The notes under the pieces: generated by a model
Told to the model about the DNA's origin: nothing
The model's input: only the letters and a program-made list of their open reading frames with translations
Database searches by the model: none
Translations under genes and position numbers: made by a program
Assembly: GCF_001510655.1 (NCBI RefSeq)
Contig: NZ_LMVC01000004.1
Span: forward strand, 147,459-211,458
DNA length: 64,000 nt
DNA from: Fictibacillus sp. FJAT-27399
GTDB lineage: Bacteria; Bacillota; Bacilli; Bacillales; Fictibacillaceae
Direction of reading: 5' to 3'
Shown: positions 45,496-60,756 of the stretch, in pieces
How the letters are laid out: every line of letters begins with the position of its first letter
Numbering within the stretch: position 1 is the stretch's first letter

Positions 45496-47043
45496 ATGGA
45501 TTCAAAAAAGTACTTGATGGGTGTGGACATCGGGACAACGAGTACGAAAGCAGTGATATTTGACCGAAAAGGAGCTGTCATTTCTCAGCATACAGTGGGC
45601 TATCCGCTGTTAAGTCCAACGCCGTCTACAGCAGAGCAGGAGCCGGAAGAAATTTTGAGAGCCGTATTTACCTGTATTAAACAAAATATGGCAGAGAGTC
45701 TCGTTTCTCCGGATGATCTGGAGCTGATCTCATTCAGTTCAGCGATGCATAGTGTCATTGCAGTGGATGCCAAGGGGAATGCACTGACGAAGAGTATCAC
45801 GTGGGCGGATAACAGAAGTGCTTCCTATGCCGAAAAAATTAAGGAAGAACTGAACGGCCATGAAGTTTACTTAAGAACAGGTACACCGATCCACCCGATG
45901 TCGCCGCTGTCAAAGCTTCTCTGGATGAAGCATGAACTGAATGAAGCCTATACGCTTGCACATAAGTTCATCGGGATCAAAGAGTATGTGTTTTACAAGC
46001 TTTTCGGAGAGTTTCTTATCGACTACTCCATCGCATCATCAACAGGAATGATGAACCTTGAAAAGCTGGAATGGGATGAGGAAGCATTGAGCATTGCCGG
46101 CATTACGAGTGAAAAACTTTCCACGCTTGTTCCGACTACCCAAGTTGTAAAAGGGCTTGCGCCTGAACTTGCCGAGAAACTGGGCTTACGCACGGAAACT
46201 CCGTTTATTATTGGAGCCAGTGACGGCGTGCTTTCCAACCTTGGTGTTAACGCGATTGAACCGGGTGTTGTTGCGGTTACGATCGGGACAAGCGGTGCCA
46301 TCCGTACGGTCAGTGACAGGCCGATCACCGACCAGAAAGGCCGGACGTTCTGTTATGCGCTGACAGATAAACATTGGGTGATCGGGGGACCTGTAAACAA
46401 CGGCGGCATGACGTTCCGGTGGGTCAGAGACCAGTTCGGTGCCGCTGAAGCAGAAACAGCAAAGCGCCTTGGAGTCGATCCTTACGAGATGCTGACTGAG
46501 ATCGCAAAAAAGGTCTCTCCCGGAGCCGACGGGCTTTTATTTCACCCGTACATGGCAGGAGAACGAGCGCCGCTCTGGAACGCCAATGCGCGCGGCTCAT
46601 TCTTTGGGCTTGCTCTCTACCATAAAAAAGAGCATATGATCCGGGCGGTGCTCGAAGGAGTTATTTTCAACCTTTACAGTGTCTTGCTCGCTCTTCAGGA
46701 ATTAATCGGGATTCCAAAAGGGGTGCAGGCGACTGGCGGGTTTGCCCGTTCTGCTCTTTGGCGGCAGATGATGGCTGACATCTTCAATCAAGATGTGACG
46801 ATTCCTGAGAGTTTCGAAAGCTCTTGTCTCGGGGCGGTCATCCTTGGATTGTATGCATTAGAAGAAATTGATGATTTCTCCATCGTATCCGAGATGGTCG
46901 GCAGCACGTATCAGCACAAGCCAAACCCTGAAAACGTCGATACGTATCAGGAGCTGATGTCCATCTTCCTATCCGTCTCACGGAGCCTGGAGGATGAGTA
47001 TAAACAGATTGCCGATTTCCAAAGAAAAAGGCTGGAACAATAA
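45496..47043 (+). CDS. gntK: Gluconokinase (FGGY family)
   Basis: A 515-residue FGGY-family kinase. The N-terminal phosphate motif is MGVDIGTTSTKAV, SFSSAMHSVIAVD and the ATP-site GVVAVTIGTSGAIR follow, and ATGGFARSALWRQMMADIF is near the C-terminus. It phosphorylates gluconate to 6-phosphogluconate, the substrate of the gnd product. ATG 45496 has GAAAGGATGG upstream; the frame is open back through the family-2 repeat but that is not coding. Confidence 0.9.
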   Translation: MDSKKYLMGVDIGTTSTKAVIFDRKGAVISQHTVGYPLLSPTPSTAEQEPEEILRAVFTCIKQNMAESLVSPDDLELISFSSAMHSVIAVDAKGNALTKSITWADNRSASYAEKIKEELNGHEVYLRTGTPIHPMSPLSKLLWMKHELNEAYTLAHKFIGIKEYVFYKLFGEFLIDYSIASSTGMMNLEKLEWDEEALSIAGITSEKLSTLVPTTQVVKGLAPELAEKLGLRTETPFIIGASDGVLSNLGVNAIEPGVVAVTIGTSGAIRTVSDRPITDQKGRTFCYALTDKHWVIGGPVNNGGMTFRWVRDQFGAAEAETAKRLGVDPYEMLTEIAKKVSPGADGLLFHPYMAGERAPLWNANARGSFFGLALYHKKEHMIRAVLEGVIFNLYSVLLALQELIGIPKGVQATGGFARSALWRQMMADIFNQDVTIPESFESSCLGAVILGLYALEEIDDFSIVSEMVGSTYQHKPNPENVDTYQELMSIFLSVSRSLEDEYKQIADFQRKRLEQ

Positions 47044-47052
47044 CCGTAAGGA

Positions 47053-47312
47053 GGAGCTGTTCAGAAAGTCATAGTAAACTGACCTTCTGGCAGCTCCTTT
47101 GTTTAGAAAGGCATCTTCTTTGATTAGTTGATTGGAGTGGAAGGTGCGAGACTCCCGCGGGATGAGCGTGACAGGTGAAACCCGCAGGCGCAAGCGCCGA
47201 GGGGTTCAGCGCACGCCCCGCGGAAAGCGAGCTGCCTGGAACGGAAATTAACTGCTGCCAGATAGACATCCTGTTTCTATGCTTGCTAACGGCTTATTGG
47301 ACAGCTCCTACT
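47053..47312 (+). repeat. Family-1 modular intergenic repeat, copy 4 (hairpin-ended type)
   Basis: It starts with the hairpin GGAGCTGTTCAGAAAGTC.../GACCTTCTGGCAGCTCC (47053-47097) that also serves as gntK terminator and ends ATTGGACAGCTCC. The core lacks the CGAAAATG palindrome module: GCGAGACTCCCGCGGGATGAGCG runs straight on. It shares the hairpin ends with copies 1 and 6. Confidence 0.85.
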
Positions 47313-47432
47313 TACCTGAAAAAATGGAAGCGGCTACTCTTTTTTAAATTAAAAGAGACGTAACAAATCCCCGGAAGGCTATGTTACAATGGGTTTGAAT
47401 TAAGGACTTTTACACGAAGGGGATGCGCACAC

Positions 47433-48668
47433 TTGGAAAAGCTAGCTGTTCAAGATCAAGAAGTTTTTGCTGCTATACAGGACGAACTAGGCCGTCAGCG
47501 GAATAAGATTGAGCTTATTGCATCAGAAAACTTTGTAAGTCAGGCGGTAATGGAGGCTCAAGGATCCGTACTGACCAACAAGTACGCGGAAGGATATCCT
47601 GGACGCCGTTATTACGGAGGATGCGAATATGTTGACGTAGCTGAGGATTTAGCAAGAGACCGTGCCAAGAAAATCTTTGGAGCGGAACATGTCAACGTTC
47701 AGCCTCATTCCGGTGCACAGGCGAATATGGCTGTGTATTTTACCGTATTGGAGCCAGGTGACACTGTCCTCGGAATGAATCTATCACACGGAGGGCATTT
47801 GACTCACGGAAGCCCAGTTAACTTTTCCGGCGTTTTGTACAATTTTGTTGAGTACGGGGTGGACAAAGAAACTCATCTCATCAACTATGAGGATGTCCGC
47901 CAAAAGGCACTTGAGCATAAGCCGAAAGTGATTGTGGCTGGTGCGAGTGCCTATCCAAGAGCTATTGATTTCAAAAAGTTCCGTGAGATTGCCGATGAAG
48001 CAGGAGCGTATCTCATGGTAGACATGGCGCATATCGCTGGGCTTGTGGCAGCGGGGCTTCATGAGAATCCGGTTCCTTACGCTGATTTTGTAACAACAAC
48101 TACGCATAAAACATTGCGCGGCCCTCGCGGCGGAATGATTTTCTGTAAAGAAGAGTTTGCCAAGAAAATTGATAAATCCATTTTCCCTGGAATCCAGGGT
48201 GGACCCCTTATGCATGTCATTGCAGCTAAAGCTGTCGCATTTGGCGAAGCATTAAGCGAAGACTTTAAAACGTATGCCGGACAAATCATTGATAACGCAA
48301 AAAGGCTGGCTGATTCTCTTAAAAAAGAAGGAATCACGCTTGTGTCCGATGGCACAGACAATCATTTGATCCTGATTGACGTAAGCAAGCTCGGCATTAC
48401 GGGCAAGATTGCTGAAAAAGCATTGGATGATGTCGGTATTACCGTAAACAAAAACACGATTCCATTCGATACTGAAAGCCCGTTTGTAACAAGCGGAATC
48501 CGTATCGGTACTGCTGCTGTTACATCCCGTGGCTTCGGACTTGAAGACATGGATGAAATTGCATCCCTGATCGCGCTTGTTGTTAAAAATCCTGAAGGTG
48601 AAGAAGCATTGAAGGAAGCAAGCGAGCGTGTAGCTGCTCTTGCCGGGAAGTATAAGCTGTACGAGTAA
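47433..48668 (+). CDS. glyA: Serine hydroxymethyltransferase
   Basis: A 411-residue PLP enzyme converting serine and tetrahydrofolate to glycine and methylene-tetrahydrofolate. The PLP lysine is in [15 protein letters not shown] (about 226). [34 protein letters not shown] is the substrate-binding block. TTG start with GAAGGGGATG upstream, matching the B. subtilis N-terminus. Its own terminator follows. Confidence 0.96.
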   Translation: MEKLAVQDQEVFAAIQDELGRQRNKIELIASENFVSQAVMEAQGSVLTNKYAEGYPGRRYYGGCEYVDVAEDLARDRAKKIFGAEHVNVQPHSGAQANMAVYFTVLEPGDTVLGMNLSHGGHLTHGSPVNFSGVLYNFVEYGVDKETHLINYEDVRQKALEHKPKVIVAGASAYPRAIDFKKFREIADEAGAYLMVDMAHIAGLVAAGLHENPVPYADFVTTTTHKTLRGPRGGMIFCKEEFAKKIDKSIFPGIQGGPLMHVIAAKAVAFGEALSEDFKTYAGQIIDNAKRLADSLKKEGITLVSDGTDNHLILIDVSKLGITGKIAEKALDDVGITVNKNTIPFDTESPFVTSGIRIGTAAVTSRGFGLEDMDEIASLIALVVKNPEGEEALKEASERVAALAGKYKLYE

Positions 48669-48682
48669 GAAAAGAGATGAAA

Positions 48683-48714
48683 GAAAAAGGCGCCCTTAAA
48701 GGCGTCTTTTTTTG
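48683..48714 (+). terminator. Terminator after glyA
   Basis: AAGGCGCC-CTTAAA-GGCGTCTT followed by Ts. Confidence 0.8.
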
Positions 48715-48719
48715 TAGCT

Positions 48720-48993
48720 GGCTGTTTCGTAACCTTTGTTGCTCCTTAGGAGTGGTTGATTTCCGTTTCAGGATGCTCGCTTTTACCGGCGTAAACGCCT
48801 ACTTTCGCGGGGCGTGCGTTAAGCCCCACGGCGCAAGCGCCTTTGGGTCTTACCTGTCACGCTACCCCCGCAGGACAAGGAAGGCTTCGGCAGCGTTATA
48901 TCGCACGAAGAAAATGTGAAATTCATTTTCGAGGAGTCTCGCACCTTGCACTCGAATCAACTAAATGTTCCCAAAGCAACAATCTTTTAGAAT
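48720..48993 (-). repeat. Family-1 modular intergenic repeat, copy 5 (reverse)
   Basis: In reverse complement it starts AAAAGATTGTTGCTTTGGGAAC and ends GGAGCAACAAAGGTTACG. It has both optional modules: the CGAAAATG..CATTTTC palindrome and GTAGGCGTTTACGCCGGTAA between CCGCGAAA and AGCGAGC. The region between it and 49178 has a weak hairpin (GAGGTGA/TCACACCTC, 49023-49055) and the bdbD leader. Confidence 0.85.
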
Positions 48994-49178
48994 AGCCCCC
49001 AAGTCTTTTACCTCAAAGGCGGGAGGTGATAGCTGGCGGTTCAATCACACCTCGCTTAAATTCCGTAAAGTTAAGAGAATGTTCATTTGTAAATTGCAGA
49101 AAACTTGTATACTCTTAAGGAGAATTGATCTGTGATTGAATAGTTAGTATATAAATTTAAGGTAGTAGAGGTGAAAAG

Positions 49179-49925
49179 ATGGCTAAACAAAAACCAAAAG
49201 GAAAGAGCAAGGCAAAGTCTCAGACGAAGAACTATGTTCGAAACAAGAACCAGAAATCATCAAGCTGGATTTTCTGGATGATCGGTATTATTGCGTTAGG
49301 TATCATTGTCGTCTTGTTTGTGGGCAATCCTGGGGACAAGGGGAAAGACTCGAATCAAAATGTCTCGATTGATTATAAAGGGCAGCCTTACTTAGGTGAT
49401 CAATCTGCTGATGTGAAGGTTATTGAATTTGGGGATTATAAATGCCCGATCTGCAAAAATTTCAACATGTCATTTTTCCCTGAAGTTGATAAAGACCTGA
49501 TTAAAACAGGAAAAATAAAGTTTTATTTTATCAACTACCCGTTCATCAACGTAGATTCAAGGCGATCGGCACAGTTTGCGGAAACCGTGTATGCGGAACT
49601 AGGCAACGACAGCTTTTGGAAGTTCCACGAGCTCTTATATAAAAAGCAGCCCGCAGACCCAAAAGACGAACACCGGGATATCTTTAAAGAGGACTTCCTG
49701 GTGAAGACGCTGGCAGAAGCGACGTCTGAAAAAGATGCGGCCAAAGTGAAAAAGGCTTTCAGCAGCTCGAATCATGATGAGGACGTAAAGAAGGATGAGG
49801 CACTCGTAAGCAAGCTAAACGTGGACTCTACTCCGACACTCTTTGTAAACGGCAAAAGGTTTACAGGAAGCACGTACGGAGACTTTAAGAAACAAGTAGA
49901 AGAAGCAGCGAAAGGGAAGAAGTAA
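49179..49925 (+). CDS. bdbD: Membrane-anchored thiol-disulfide oxidoreductase BdbD
   Basis: A 248-residue DsbA-family protein. A very basic N-terminus (residues 1-28) is followed by one membrane anchor (30-48), then an extracellular thioredoxin-fold domain with CPIC at 89-92 and the cis-Pro in DSTPTLFVNGK. It oxidises secreted thiols and is re-oxidised by BdbC. Paired with bdbC one base downstream. In B. subtilis glyA and upp are adjacent, so this pair is an insertion relative to that order. Confidence 0.92.
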   Translation: MAKQKPKGKSKAKSQTKNYVRNKNQKSSSWIFWMIGIIALGIIVVLFVGNPGDKGKDSNQNVSIDYKGQPYLGDQSADVKVIEFGDYKCPICKNFNMSFFPEVDKDLIKTGKIKFYFINYPFINVDSRRSAQFAETVYAELGNDSFWKFHELLYKKQPADPKDEHRDIFKEDFLVKTLAEATSEKDAAKVKKAFSSSNHDEDVKKDEALVSKLNVDSTPTLFVNGKRFTGSTYGDFKKQVEEAAKGKK

Positions 49926-49926
49926 G

Positions 49927-50328
49927 ATGAACAAGCCTTTGTTGCTGAGCTGGCTGACGGCCATCATCGCGGTCATCGGCTCACTTTACTTCAGTGAGGT
50001 CATGCATTACGTTCCGTGTACGTTTTGCTGGTACCAGAGGATCCTGATGTACCCGCTCGCCGTATTTCTCGGTGTGGCTTTCTACCATCAGGACAGCAGA
50101 ATTGCCCGTTATGTGCTGCCTCTCTCTGTTTTAGGTATATTTGTGTCAGGCTATCACATCGCACTGCAAAAGATTCCGGCATTGCAGGAATTTGAAGTAT
50201 GCACATCAGGTGTGCCTTGTTCGCAGGATTATATCAACTGGCTGGGCTTTATTACGATCCCGATGCTCGCCTTCACAGCCTTTGTGATCATTACAGTGAG
50301 CATGATCATATTGAGCAGAAAAGGATAA
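49927..50328 (+). CDS. bdbC: Disulfide bond formation protein BdbC
   Basis: A 133-residue four-helix DsbB-family membrane protein. First redox pair CTFC at 31-34, second Cys92 and Cys98 (VCTSGVPC). It passes electrons from BdbD to quinone. It starts just after bdbD. The hairpin beginning repeat copy 6 is 14 bp after its stop and probably terminates the pair. Confidence 0.93.
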   Translation: MNKPLLLSWLTAIIAVIGSLYFSEVMHYVPCTFCWYQRILMYPLAVFLGVAFYHQDSRIARYVLPLSVLGIFVSGYHIALQKIPALQEFEVCTSGVPCSQDYINWLGFITIPMLAFTAFVIITVSMIILSRKG

Positions 50329-50341
50329 CCGTCTTGCCGCA

Positions 50342-50614
50342 GGAGCTGCCAGAAAGTCATAAACTGACCTTCTGGCAGCTCCTTTTAAAAAATTTTGATT
50401 GTGGAGTCATTACTTGCAAAACAATCTCCATTGACAAGTTGATTGGAGTGTAAGGTGTGAGACTCCAGCGGGATGCGCGTGACAGGTGAAACCCGCAGGC
50501 GCTTGCGACGAGGGGTTCAGCGCACGCCCCGCGGAAAACGAGCAGCCTGGAACGGAGATCCACTACTTCCAGATAGACAGCACCTTTTAGTGTTATAGCC
50601 ATATTGGACAGCCT
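50342..50614 (+). repeat. Family-1 modular intergenic repeat, copy 6 (hairpin-ended type)
   Basis: Begins with GGAGCTGCCAGAAAGTCA.../GACCTTCTGGCAGCTCC (50342-50382) plus TTTT, a near-perfect terminator. Ends ATTGGACAGCC. It lacks the CGAAAATG module; has AGACTCCAGCGGGATGCGCGTGACAGG. The region after it to upp (50615-50744) shows only the upp ribosome site and leader. Confidence 0.85.
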
Positions 50615-50744
50615 CATGTTTTTCGAATTGGAAGCTTTTTAGACCTTGAAGTGGCTCCTTTTTTTCTGTAAAATGCGGAAGAGGTTATGTGCAAAGAAAA
50701 AGCTCGGGTGGACAAGCCCGTTGTGAAAAAGGAGAGGTAGCAGG

Positions 50745-51374
50745 ATGGGTAATGTTTTTGTTCTGGATCATCCATTGATACAGCATAAATTAACACATAT
50801 TCGTGACGTTGAAACAGGAACAAAGGAATTTCGTGAGCTTGTGGATGAAGTAGCGGGATTGATGGCTTTTGAAATCACGCGGGATCTTCCGCTTGAGGAG
50901 GTAACCATTCAAACTCCTGTAGCTGAAGCGCAAATGAAAGTAATTGCAGGGAAAAAGCTGGGACTTGTACCGATTCTCCGTGCTGGTCTTGGAATGGTAG
51001 ATGGCATCTTAAAATTGATTCCAGCAGCGAAAGTTGGACATGTAGGTCTATATCGCGACCCGGAAACACTTTTGCCAGTTGAATACTACGTTAAGCTTCC
51101 ATCCGATGTGGAAGAGCGCGACTTTATTGTGATCGATCCGATGCTGGCAACTGGCGGTTCAGCTGCTGCAGCTATTACTTCCCTGAAGAACCGCGGTGCG
51201 AAAAACATTAAGTTGATGTGTCTCGTTGCTGCTCCTGAAGGAATCGAATTGATCCACAAGGACCATCCTGAAGTGGACATCTATTTGGCAGCCCTTGATG
51301 AGAAACTCAATGACCACGGCTATATCGTTCCTGGTCTTGGTGATGCAGGGGATCGTCTTTTCGGAACAAAATAA
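50745..51374 (+). CDS. upp: Uracil phosphoribosyltransferase
   Basis: A 209-residue uracil salvage enzyme converting uracil and PRPP to UMP. PRPP-binding [18 protein letters not shown] (near 126) and the uracil-binding [16 protein letters not shown] at the C-terminus are clear. ATG 50745 with GGAGAGG upstream. Between glyA and atp as in B. subtilis. Confidence 0.96.
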   Translation: MGNVFVLDHPLIQHKLTHIRDVETGTKEFRELVDEVAGLMAFEITRDLPLEEVTIQTPVAEAQMKVIAGKKLGLVPILRAGLGMVDGILKLIPAAKVGHVGLYRDPETLLPVEYYVKLPSDVEERDFIVIDPMLATGGSAAAAITSLKNRGAKNIKLMCLVAAPEGIELIHKDHPEVDIYLAALDEKLNDHGYIVPGLGDAGDRLFGTK

Positions 51375-51379
51375 GCGAA

Positions 51380-51421
51380 GTTGAAGAAGCACCGGCGGAA
51401 GTCTCCGATGCTTCTTTTTTT
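51380..51421 (+). terminator. Terminator after upp
   Basis: AAGAAGCA...GGCGGA/TCCG...TGCTTCTT with a T-run. Confidence 0.8.
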
Positions 51422-51486
51422 GTGGGCGAAATGATGGAAGGGGGTATAAATGTAGCGAATCGCGTCGAATGTGTCGTGGATAAACG

Positions 51487-51582
51487 GTTCGATAAAAAAT
51501 GTGGACGTTTCGATAATATATCAACGTTTTCAATAATAAAAAGAGATTTTCGATAATAAAATCAGGAATTCGATAATAAAAA
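51487..51582. repeat. Short direct-repeat array, unit TTTTCGATAATAAAA, 20-21 bp period
   Basis: The C of TTCGATAATA starts at 51490, 51511, 51531 (CAATAATA), 51551 and 51571. The spacers are unrelated. It lies between the convergent upp and lipoprotein genes. The following 51583-51760 is AT-rich and shows nothing further. Confidence 0.8.
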
Positions 51583-51759
51583 TCCAGGTCACCCTAGCTT
51601 TCCTCTATTTTGACTGATTTTTTTATTTGAAGCTGGATTTCTCCCCCCTTATAGAGTTCCTTCATGCAATTCGAGCTAAAAATACAGCAACTAAACTCCT
51701 TTTGCCTGCTTTTTAAAGAAAATCCCCTAATAAGTCCATCAACTTGCCCGCAAAAATTA

Positions 51760-51815
51760 AAAACGCCCCTCCGCTCACCCCGGGCATCCCGGAATGAACA
51801 GAAACGGAGCGTTCC
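51760..51815 (-). terminator. Terminator of the lipoprotein gene
   Basis: On the minus strand, AACGCTCCG pairs with CGGAGGGGCGTT across a GGGATGCCCGGG-type inner hairpin and is followed by a T-rich run. Confidence 0.6.
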
Positions 51816-51829
51816 TTACTAAAATCCAA

Positions 51830-52234
51830 TCAACTAATCTCCTCAAACGCTACGGAAATAAGCTTTCCGTTGTCCGGGTTATGGAGAACTTTTACTTTAA
51901 TGTCTTTTTCAACATTGTTCTCGGTTACGATGAAGTCAAAGAAATCAATGACGGTTCCGTCAGCATTGACGCGGCGAGTATCGTACTGATAGTCGCTGAT
52001 CGCGCTGTTCGGATACTTCTCTTTTGTCCGTTCAAGAGCGATTTTCCCCCACTTTGCGTAATCCTGCCGCATGGGCTCGGTTGATATGTTGACCCTGTTG
52101 TTCCGGTTCTGGTCTTCGTAGTAACCGGTCTGATGGGGTTCCACATTATTTTTCCGGTCGTTTGCATTGTTCATGCATGCCCCTAAAATCATCAAAAAGA
52201 AAGCAAATAAAAATCCTGTTTTAGTAAGTTTCAA
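51830..52234 (-). CDS. Predicted lipoprotein of unknown function (134 aa)
   Basis: A short lipoprotein. N-terminal signal with GFLFAFFLMILGAC gives a lipobox ILGAC. The mature part is hydrophilic, with a conserved-looking end (YQYDTRRVNADGTVIDFFDFIVTENN, then KVKVLHNPDNGKLISVAFEE) that may form a small beta domain. I do not recognise a family. The TTG start follows a strong AGGAGG, so I reject the longer upstream GTG. Divergent from the atp operon. Confidence 0.7.
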   Translation of the reverse strand: MKLTKTGFLFAFFLMILGACMNNANDRKNNVEPHQTGYYEDQNRNNRVNISTEPMRQDYAKWGKIALERTKEKYPNSAISDYQYDTRRVNADGTVIDFFDFIVTENNVEKDIKVKVLHNPDNGKLISVAFEEIS

Positions 52235-52431
52235 GTGATAGCCTCCTCGTGATTCGATATCACTCAAAAGTGTCTGCAAAAACCTGAATTTTATACATAA
52301 ATGAACATTTAATATTGTGTAATATACGGGGGTTTTCCTAGGGAAAAGCAATATTATAGAGCATTTGAATAAACATATAGGAATTGTGACAGATTTTCCA
52401 CAATTTATATGATATTTAACCCCTAATTGCG

Positions 52432-52460
52432 TTGACACCGGGGGACCGCTATTGTATCCT
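52432..52460 (+). promoter_or_regulatory. Promoter of the atp operon
   Basis: -35 TTGACA (52432-52437) and -10 TATCCT (52455-52460) with a 17-bp spacer; a leader of about 85 nt precedes atpZ. Confidence 0.7.
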
Positions 52461-52554
52461 TACAAAGGGAATATGGTAAGGTTTTCATACTAGGAGACTA
52501 GCGCGTTTCCTAATATTTTGAACTCTTGCTTATATTTCGGAAGGAGTCCATGCG

Positions 52555-52779
52555 ATGAGCACCGGGAAACGGCCTTATAAAGCAATGGCATTAATGTCAG
52601 GTATATTGTCAACACTAGTTGGAGGTATATTGCTTGGACTTTTCGGCGGTATGTGGCTGGATCGCTTCACGGGAACAGGTCCTTTGTTCCTCATCATTGG
52701 CTTGTTTCTAGGGCTTGGAGCCGGCGTTTATGGCATGATCCGTTTATTATCCAACCAATCAGGAGAAGAACGCAAATGA
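52555..52779 (+). CDS. atpZ: AtpZ/AtpI-family small membrane protein
   Basis: A 74-residue two-helix membrane protein of the AtpZ family, first in the ATP synthase operon. Helices at about 10-33 and 42-63 with GGILLGLFGGMWLD and GLFLGLGAGVYG. The family has been linked to magnesium/calcium handling and assembly with AtpI. B. subtilis lacks this gene in its atp operon, while several other Bacillaceae have it. Its stop overlaps the atpI start (ATGA). Confidence 0.85.
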   Translation: MSTGKRPYKAMALMSGILSTLVGGILLGLFGGMWLDRFTGTGPLFLIIGLFLGLGAGVYGMIRLLSNQSGEERK

Positions 52780-53159
52780 CCGAGTACACCATGACCTACA
52801 GAAGATACATAAAGTATACACTCTTTATGCTCTCTTTTTTTGTCCTCGGATACGGAGTAACGTCCTGCAAATCCATCTTCCTCGGTTTATCATTCGGCAC
52901 CCTGTTCAGTCTATTTAATCTCTGGAGTATGTACTCCAGTATCGAGCGGCTCGGACAAGCAGTCATTAACCAGCAGAAAGTCAGGACAATGGGCTCATTA
53001 TCAAGACTTCTCATGGGAGGTCTCGCGGCGCTAATTGCCATTAGATTCCCGCAATTCTTCAATTTGTTAAGTGTGGTAATTGGATTGATGACGGTCTATA
53101 TTATCATGTTAATAGATTCACTAACTAAAACCATACGTACTCCAAAGGAAAAGAGGTGA
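52776..53159 (+). CDS. atpI: ATP synthase subunit I
   Basis: A 127-residue four-helix AtpI protein, involved in c-ring assembly. ATG 52776 overlaps the atpZ stop by 4 bp, with AGGAGAAG upstream, so translational coupling is expected. The frame remains open further upstream inside atpZ but has no start signal. Hydrophobic segments at about 14-30, 34-50, 74-90 and 94-115. Confidence 0.88.
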   Translation: MTEYTMTYRRYIKYTLFMLSFFVLGYGVTSCKSIFLGLSFGTLFSLFNLWSMYSSIERLGQAVINQQKVRTMGSLSRLLMGGLAALIAIRFPQFFNLLSVVIGLMTVYIIMLIDSLTKTIRTPKEKR

Positions 53160-53876
<717 letters not shown>

Positions 53877-53880
53877 TTAA

Positions 53881-54171
<291 letters not shown>

Positions 54172-54201
54172 TAACAGCAAGATTTAAAAAGATCTCAATA
54201 A

Positions 54202-56859
<2,658 letters not shown>

Positions 56860-56860
56860 G

Positions 56861-56966
56861 AAAAGCTGAAGTGCTCGCTTAGGCCCGACAAGCGCTGGAA
56901 CTCTCACACAGTGTTGCTGTGTGAGAGTGAAGCGACCTCGAGGGCCTGAGCACTGAAGCTAGATCC
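56861..56966 (-). repeat. Family-2 intergenic repeat inside the atp operon
   Basis: In reverse complement: GGATCTAGCTTCAGTGCTCAGGCCCTCGAGGTCGCTTC, hairpin CTCTCACACAG/CTGTGTGAGAG, GTTCCAGCGCTTGTCGGGCC, then AGCACTTCAGCTTTT. The 202-bp atpA-atpG gap is longer than usual because of it. A second small stem, GGATGCACCCATGCATCC, follows at about 57010-57027. Confidence 0.8.
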
Positions 56967-57055
56967 AGTGCTAACAGTAACGATATGTTTTTCAATAGAT
57001 AACTGCGCAGGATGCACCCATGCATCCTGCAACCAGCTTAAATAAAAGGTGGTGA

Positions 57056-57919
<864 letters not shown>

Positions 57920-57965
57920 ATTTTTTATGCCTCATTCAGGCATGCACGGCACAAACTTGTGCTAG

Positions 57966-59372
<1,407 letters not shown>

Positions 59373-59388
59373 ACCTATAAGGGGGTAA

Positions 59389-59799
<411 letters not shown>

Positions 59800-59809
59800 A
59801 TAAAGTAAG

Positions 59810-59846
59810 AAGCCTCCCTGGCTTTGGCCAGGGAGGCTTTTTTTTG
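59810..59846 (+). terminator. Terminator of the atp operon
   Basis: A perfect stem AAGCCTCCCTGGC/GCCAGGGAGGCTT with eight Ts. Confidence 0.95.
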
Positions 59847-59986
59847 CACAAGAAGGGATATTTCGGGTGACTATAGGAAGAATCCTGGCAGCATCGTGAA
59901 GTTTCCGGGCGACTTACCAAGTCTTTTTCTTTTTTTTTACGAAAAAGTATATAATAAGGGAAACCCGCATGTTGGAGGAAAAACAA

Positions 59987-60529
59987 ATGAGCTTTAGAAA
60001 CCAAACCATATTACCGGCTGTTCGCAAATGGAAGGAACTTGAGCAGTTACTGAACAGCGAGTATACATACATCGTCATTCTCGACAGCCACATTGCTCAG
60101 TTGAAAAGTATGGTGAAAATTGCCGGCCAGGCCAATAAAAAGCTATTTGTCCATGCGGATTTGATCAATGGTTTAAAAGCAGATGAATATGCTGCGGAAT
60201 TTATCTGCCAGGAAATCAAGCCGGCTGGCATCATTTCAACACGTTCAAATGTCATTGCGACGGCAAAAAAGAAAGGTGTAACCGCCATACAGCGGTTATT
60301 TTTGCTTGATTCCATCGCACTGGAAACAAGCTATAAAATTATCGGGAAGACACAGCCTGATTTTATCGAAGTCTTGCCTGGATTGATGCCGAACATCATC
60401 AAAGAAGTTCATGAAAAAACGTGTATTCCTGTGTTTGCAGGCGGATTGATCCGGACAAAAGAAGAGATCGATCTGGCGATCCAAGGAGGGGCAGTGGCGG
60501 TGACCACTTCCGATAAGGAACTCTGGTAA
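59987..60529 (+). CDS. glpP: Glycerol uptake operon antiterminator GlpP
   Basis: A 180-residue GlpP antiterminator. With glycerol-3-phosphate it binds glp leader RNAs, prevents termination and stabilises glpD mRNA. Conserved blocks are [49 protein letters not shown] and [17 protein letters not shown] 59987 with GGAGGA upstream. Directly followed by its targets. Confidence 0.94.
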   Translation: MSFRNQTILPAVRKWKELEQLLNSEYTYIVILDSHIAQLKSMVKIAGQANKKLFVHADLINGLKADEYAAEFICQEIKPAGIISTRSNVIATAKKKGVTAIQRLFLLDSIALETSYKIIGKTQPDFIEVLPGLMPNIIKEVHEKTCIPVFAGGLIRTKEEIDLAIQGGAVAVTTSDKELW

Positions 60530-60562
60530 AGCTGATGCATGAATTTTCCATATCCTTACCCA

Positions 60563-60591
60563 TTGACAGCGTTTTCAGGATGTGATTAAAT
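60563..60591 (+). promoter_or_regulatory. glpF promoter overlapped by a cre site
   Basis: -35 TTGACA (60563-60568) and -10 TTAAAT (60586-60591), 17-bp spacer. TGACAGCGTTTTCA (60564-60577) matches the optimal cre TGAAAGCGCTTTCA at 12 of 14, so CcpA repression during growth on glucose is expected. Confidence 0.7.
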
Positions 60592-60600
60592 ATTAGACAA

Positions 60601-60683
60601 GTTAATAATTTGATGGAGAATCGGAGATCAGCGAAAGCCCTTACAATAACTTAAGGGATATTTTTGCTGGTCTTTTTTTTCAC
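60601..60683 (+). promoter_or_regulatory. GlpP-responsive leader of glpFK
   Basis: The leader element GTTAATAA...GGAGAATCGGAGA precedes a long stem (AGATCAGCGAAA.../...TTTTTGCTGGTCT with an inner CCCTT/AAGGG) ending in eight Ts. The same arrangement occurs before glpD (63442). Confidence 0.75.
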
Positions 60684-60756
60684 CAAATGTCATTAATGGG
60701 GCAGGCTAAGAGAAATTTTCCATTCTCTTGTCTAATTTGGAAAGGAGTGTAGAAGG

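Noticed and set aside
48677-48919. Small open frames within the family-1 repeats (also near 5806, 22231, 47069, 50357, 63150 and 63249)
   Set aside because: They arise from the GC-rich repeat core, occur in several frames and both strands, and lack ribosome sites.
19027-51582. The short phased arrays as CRISPR
   Set aside because: Repeat words of 7-15 bp and spacers of about 6-13 bp are far too short, and no cas genes or leader are present.
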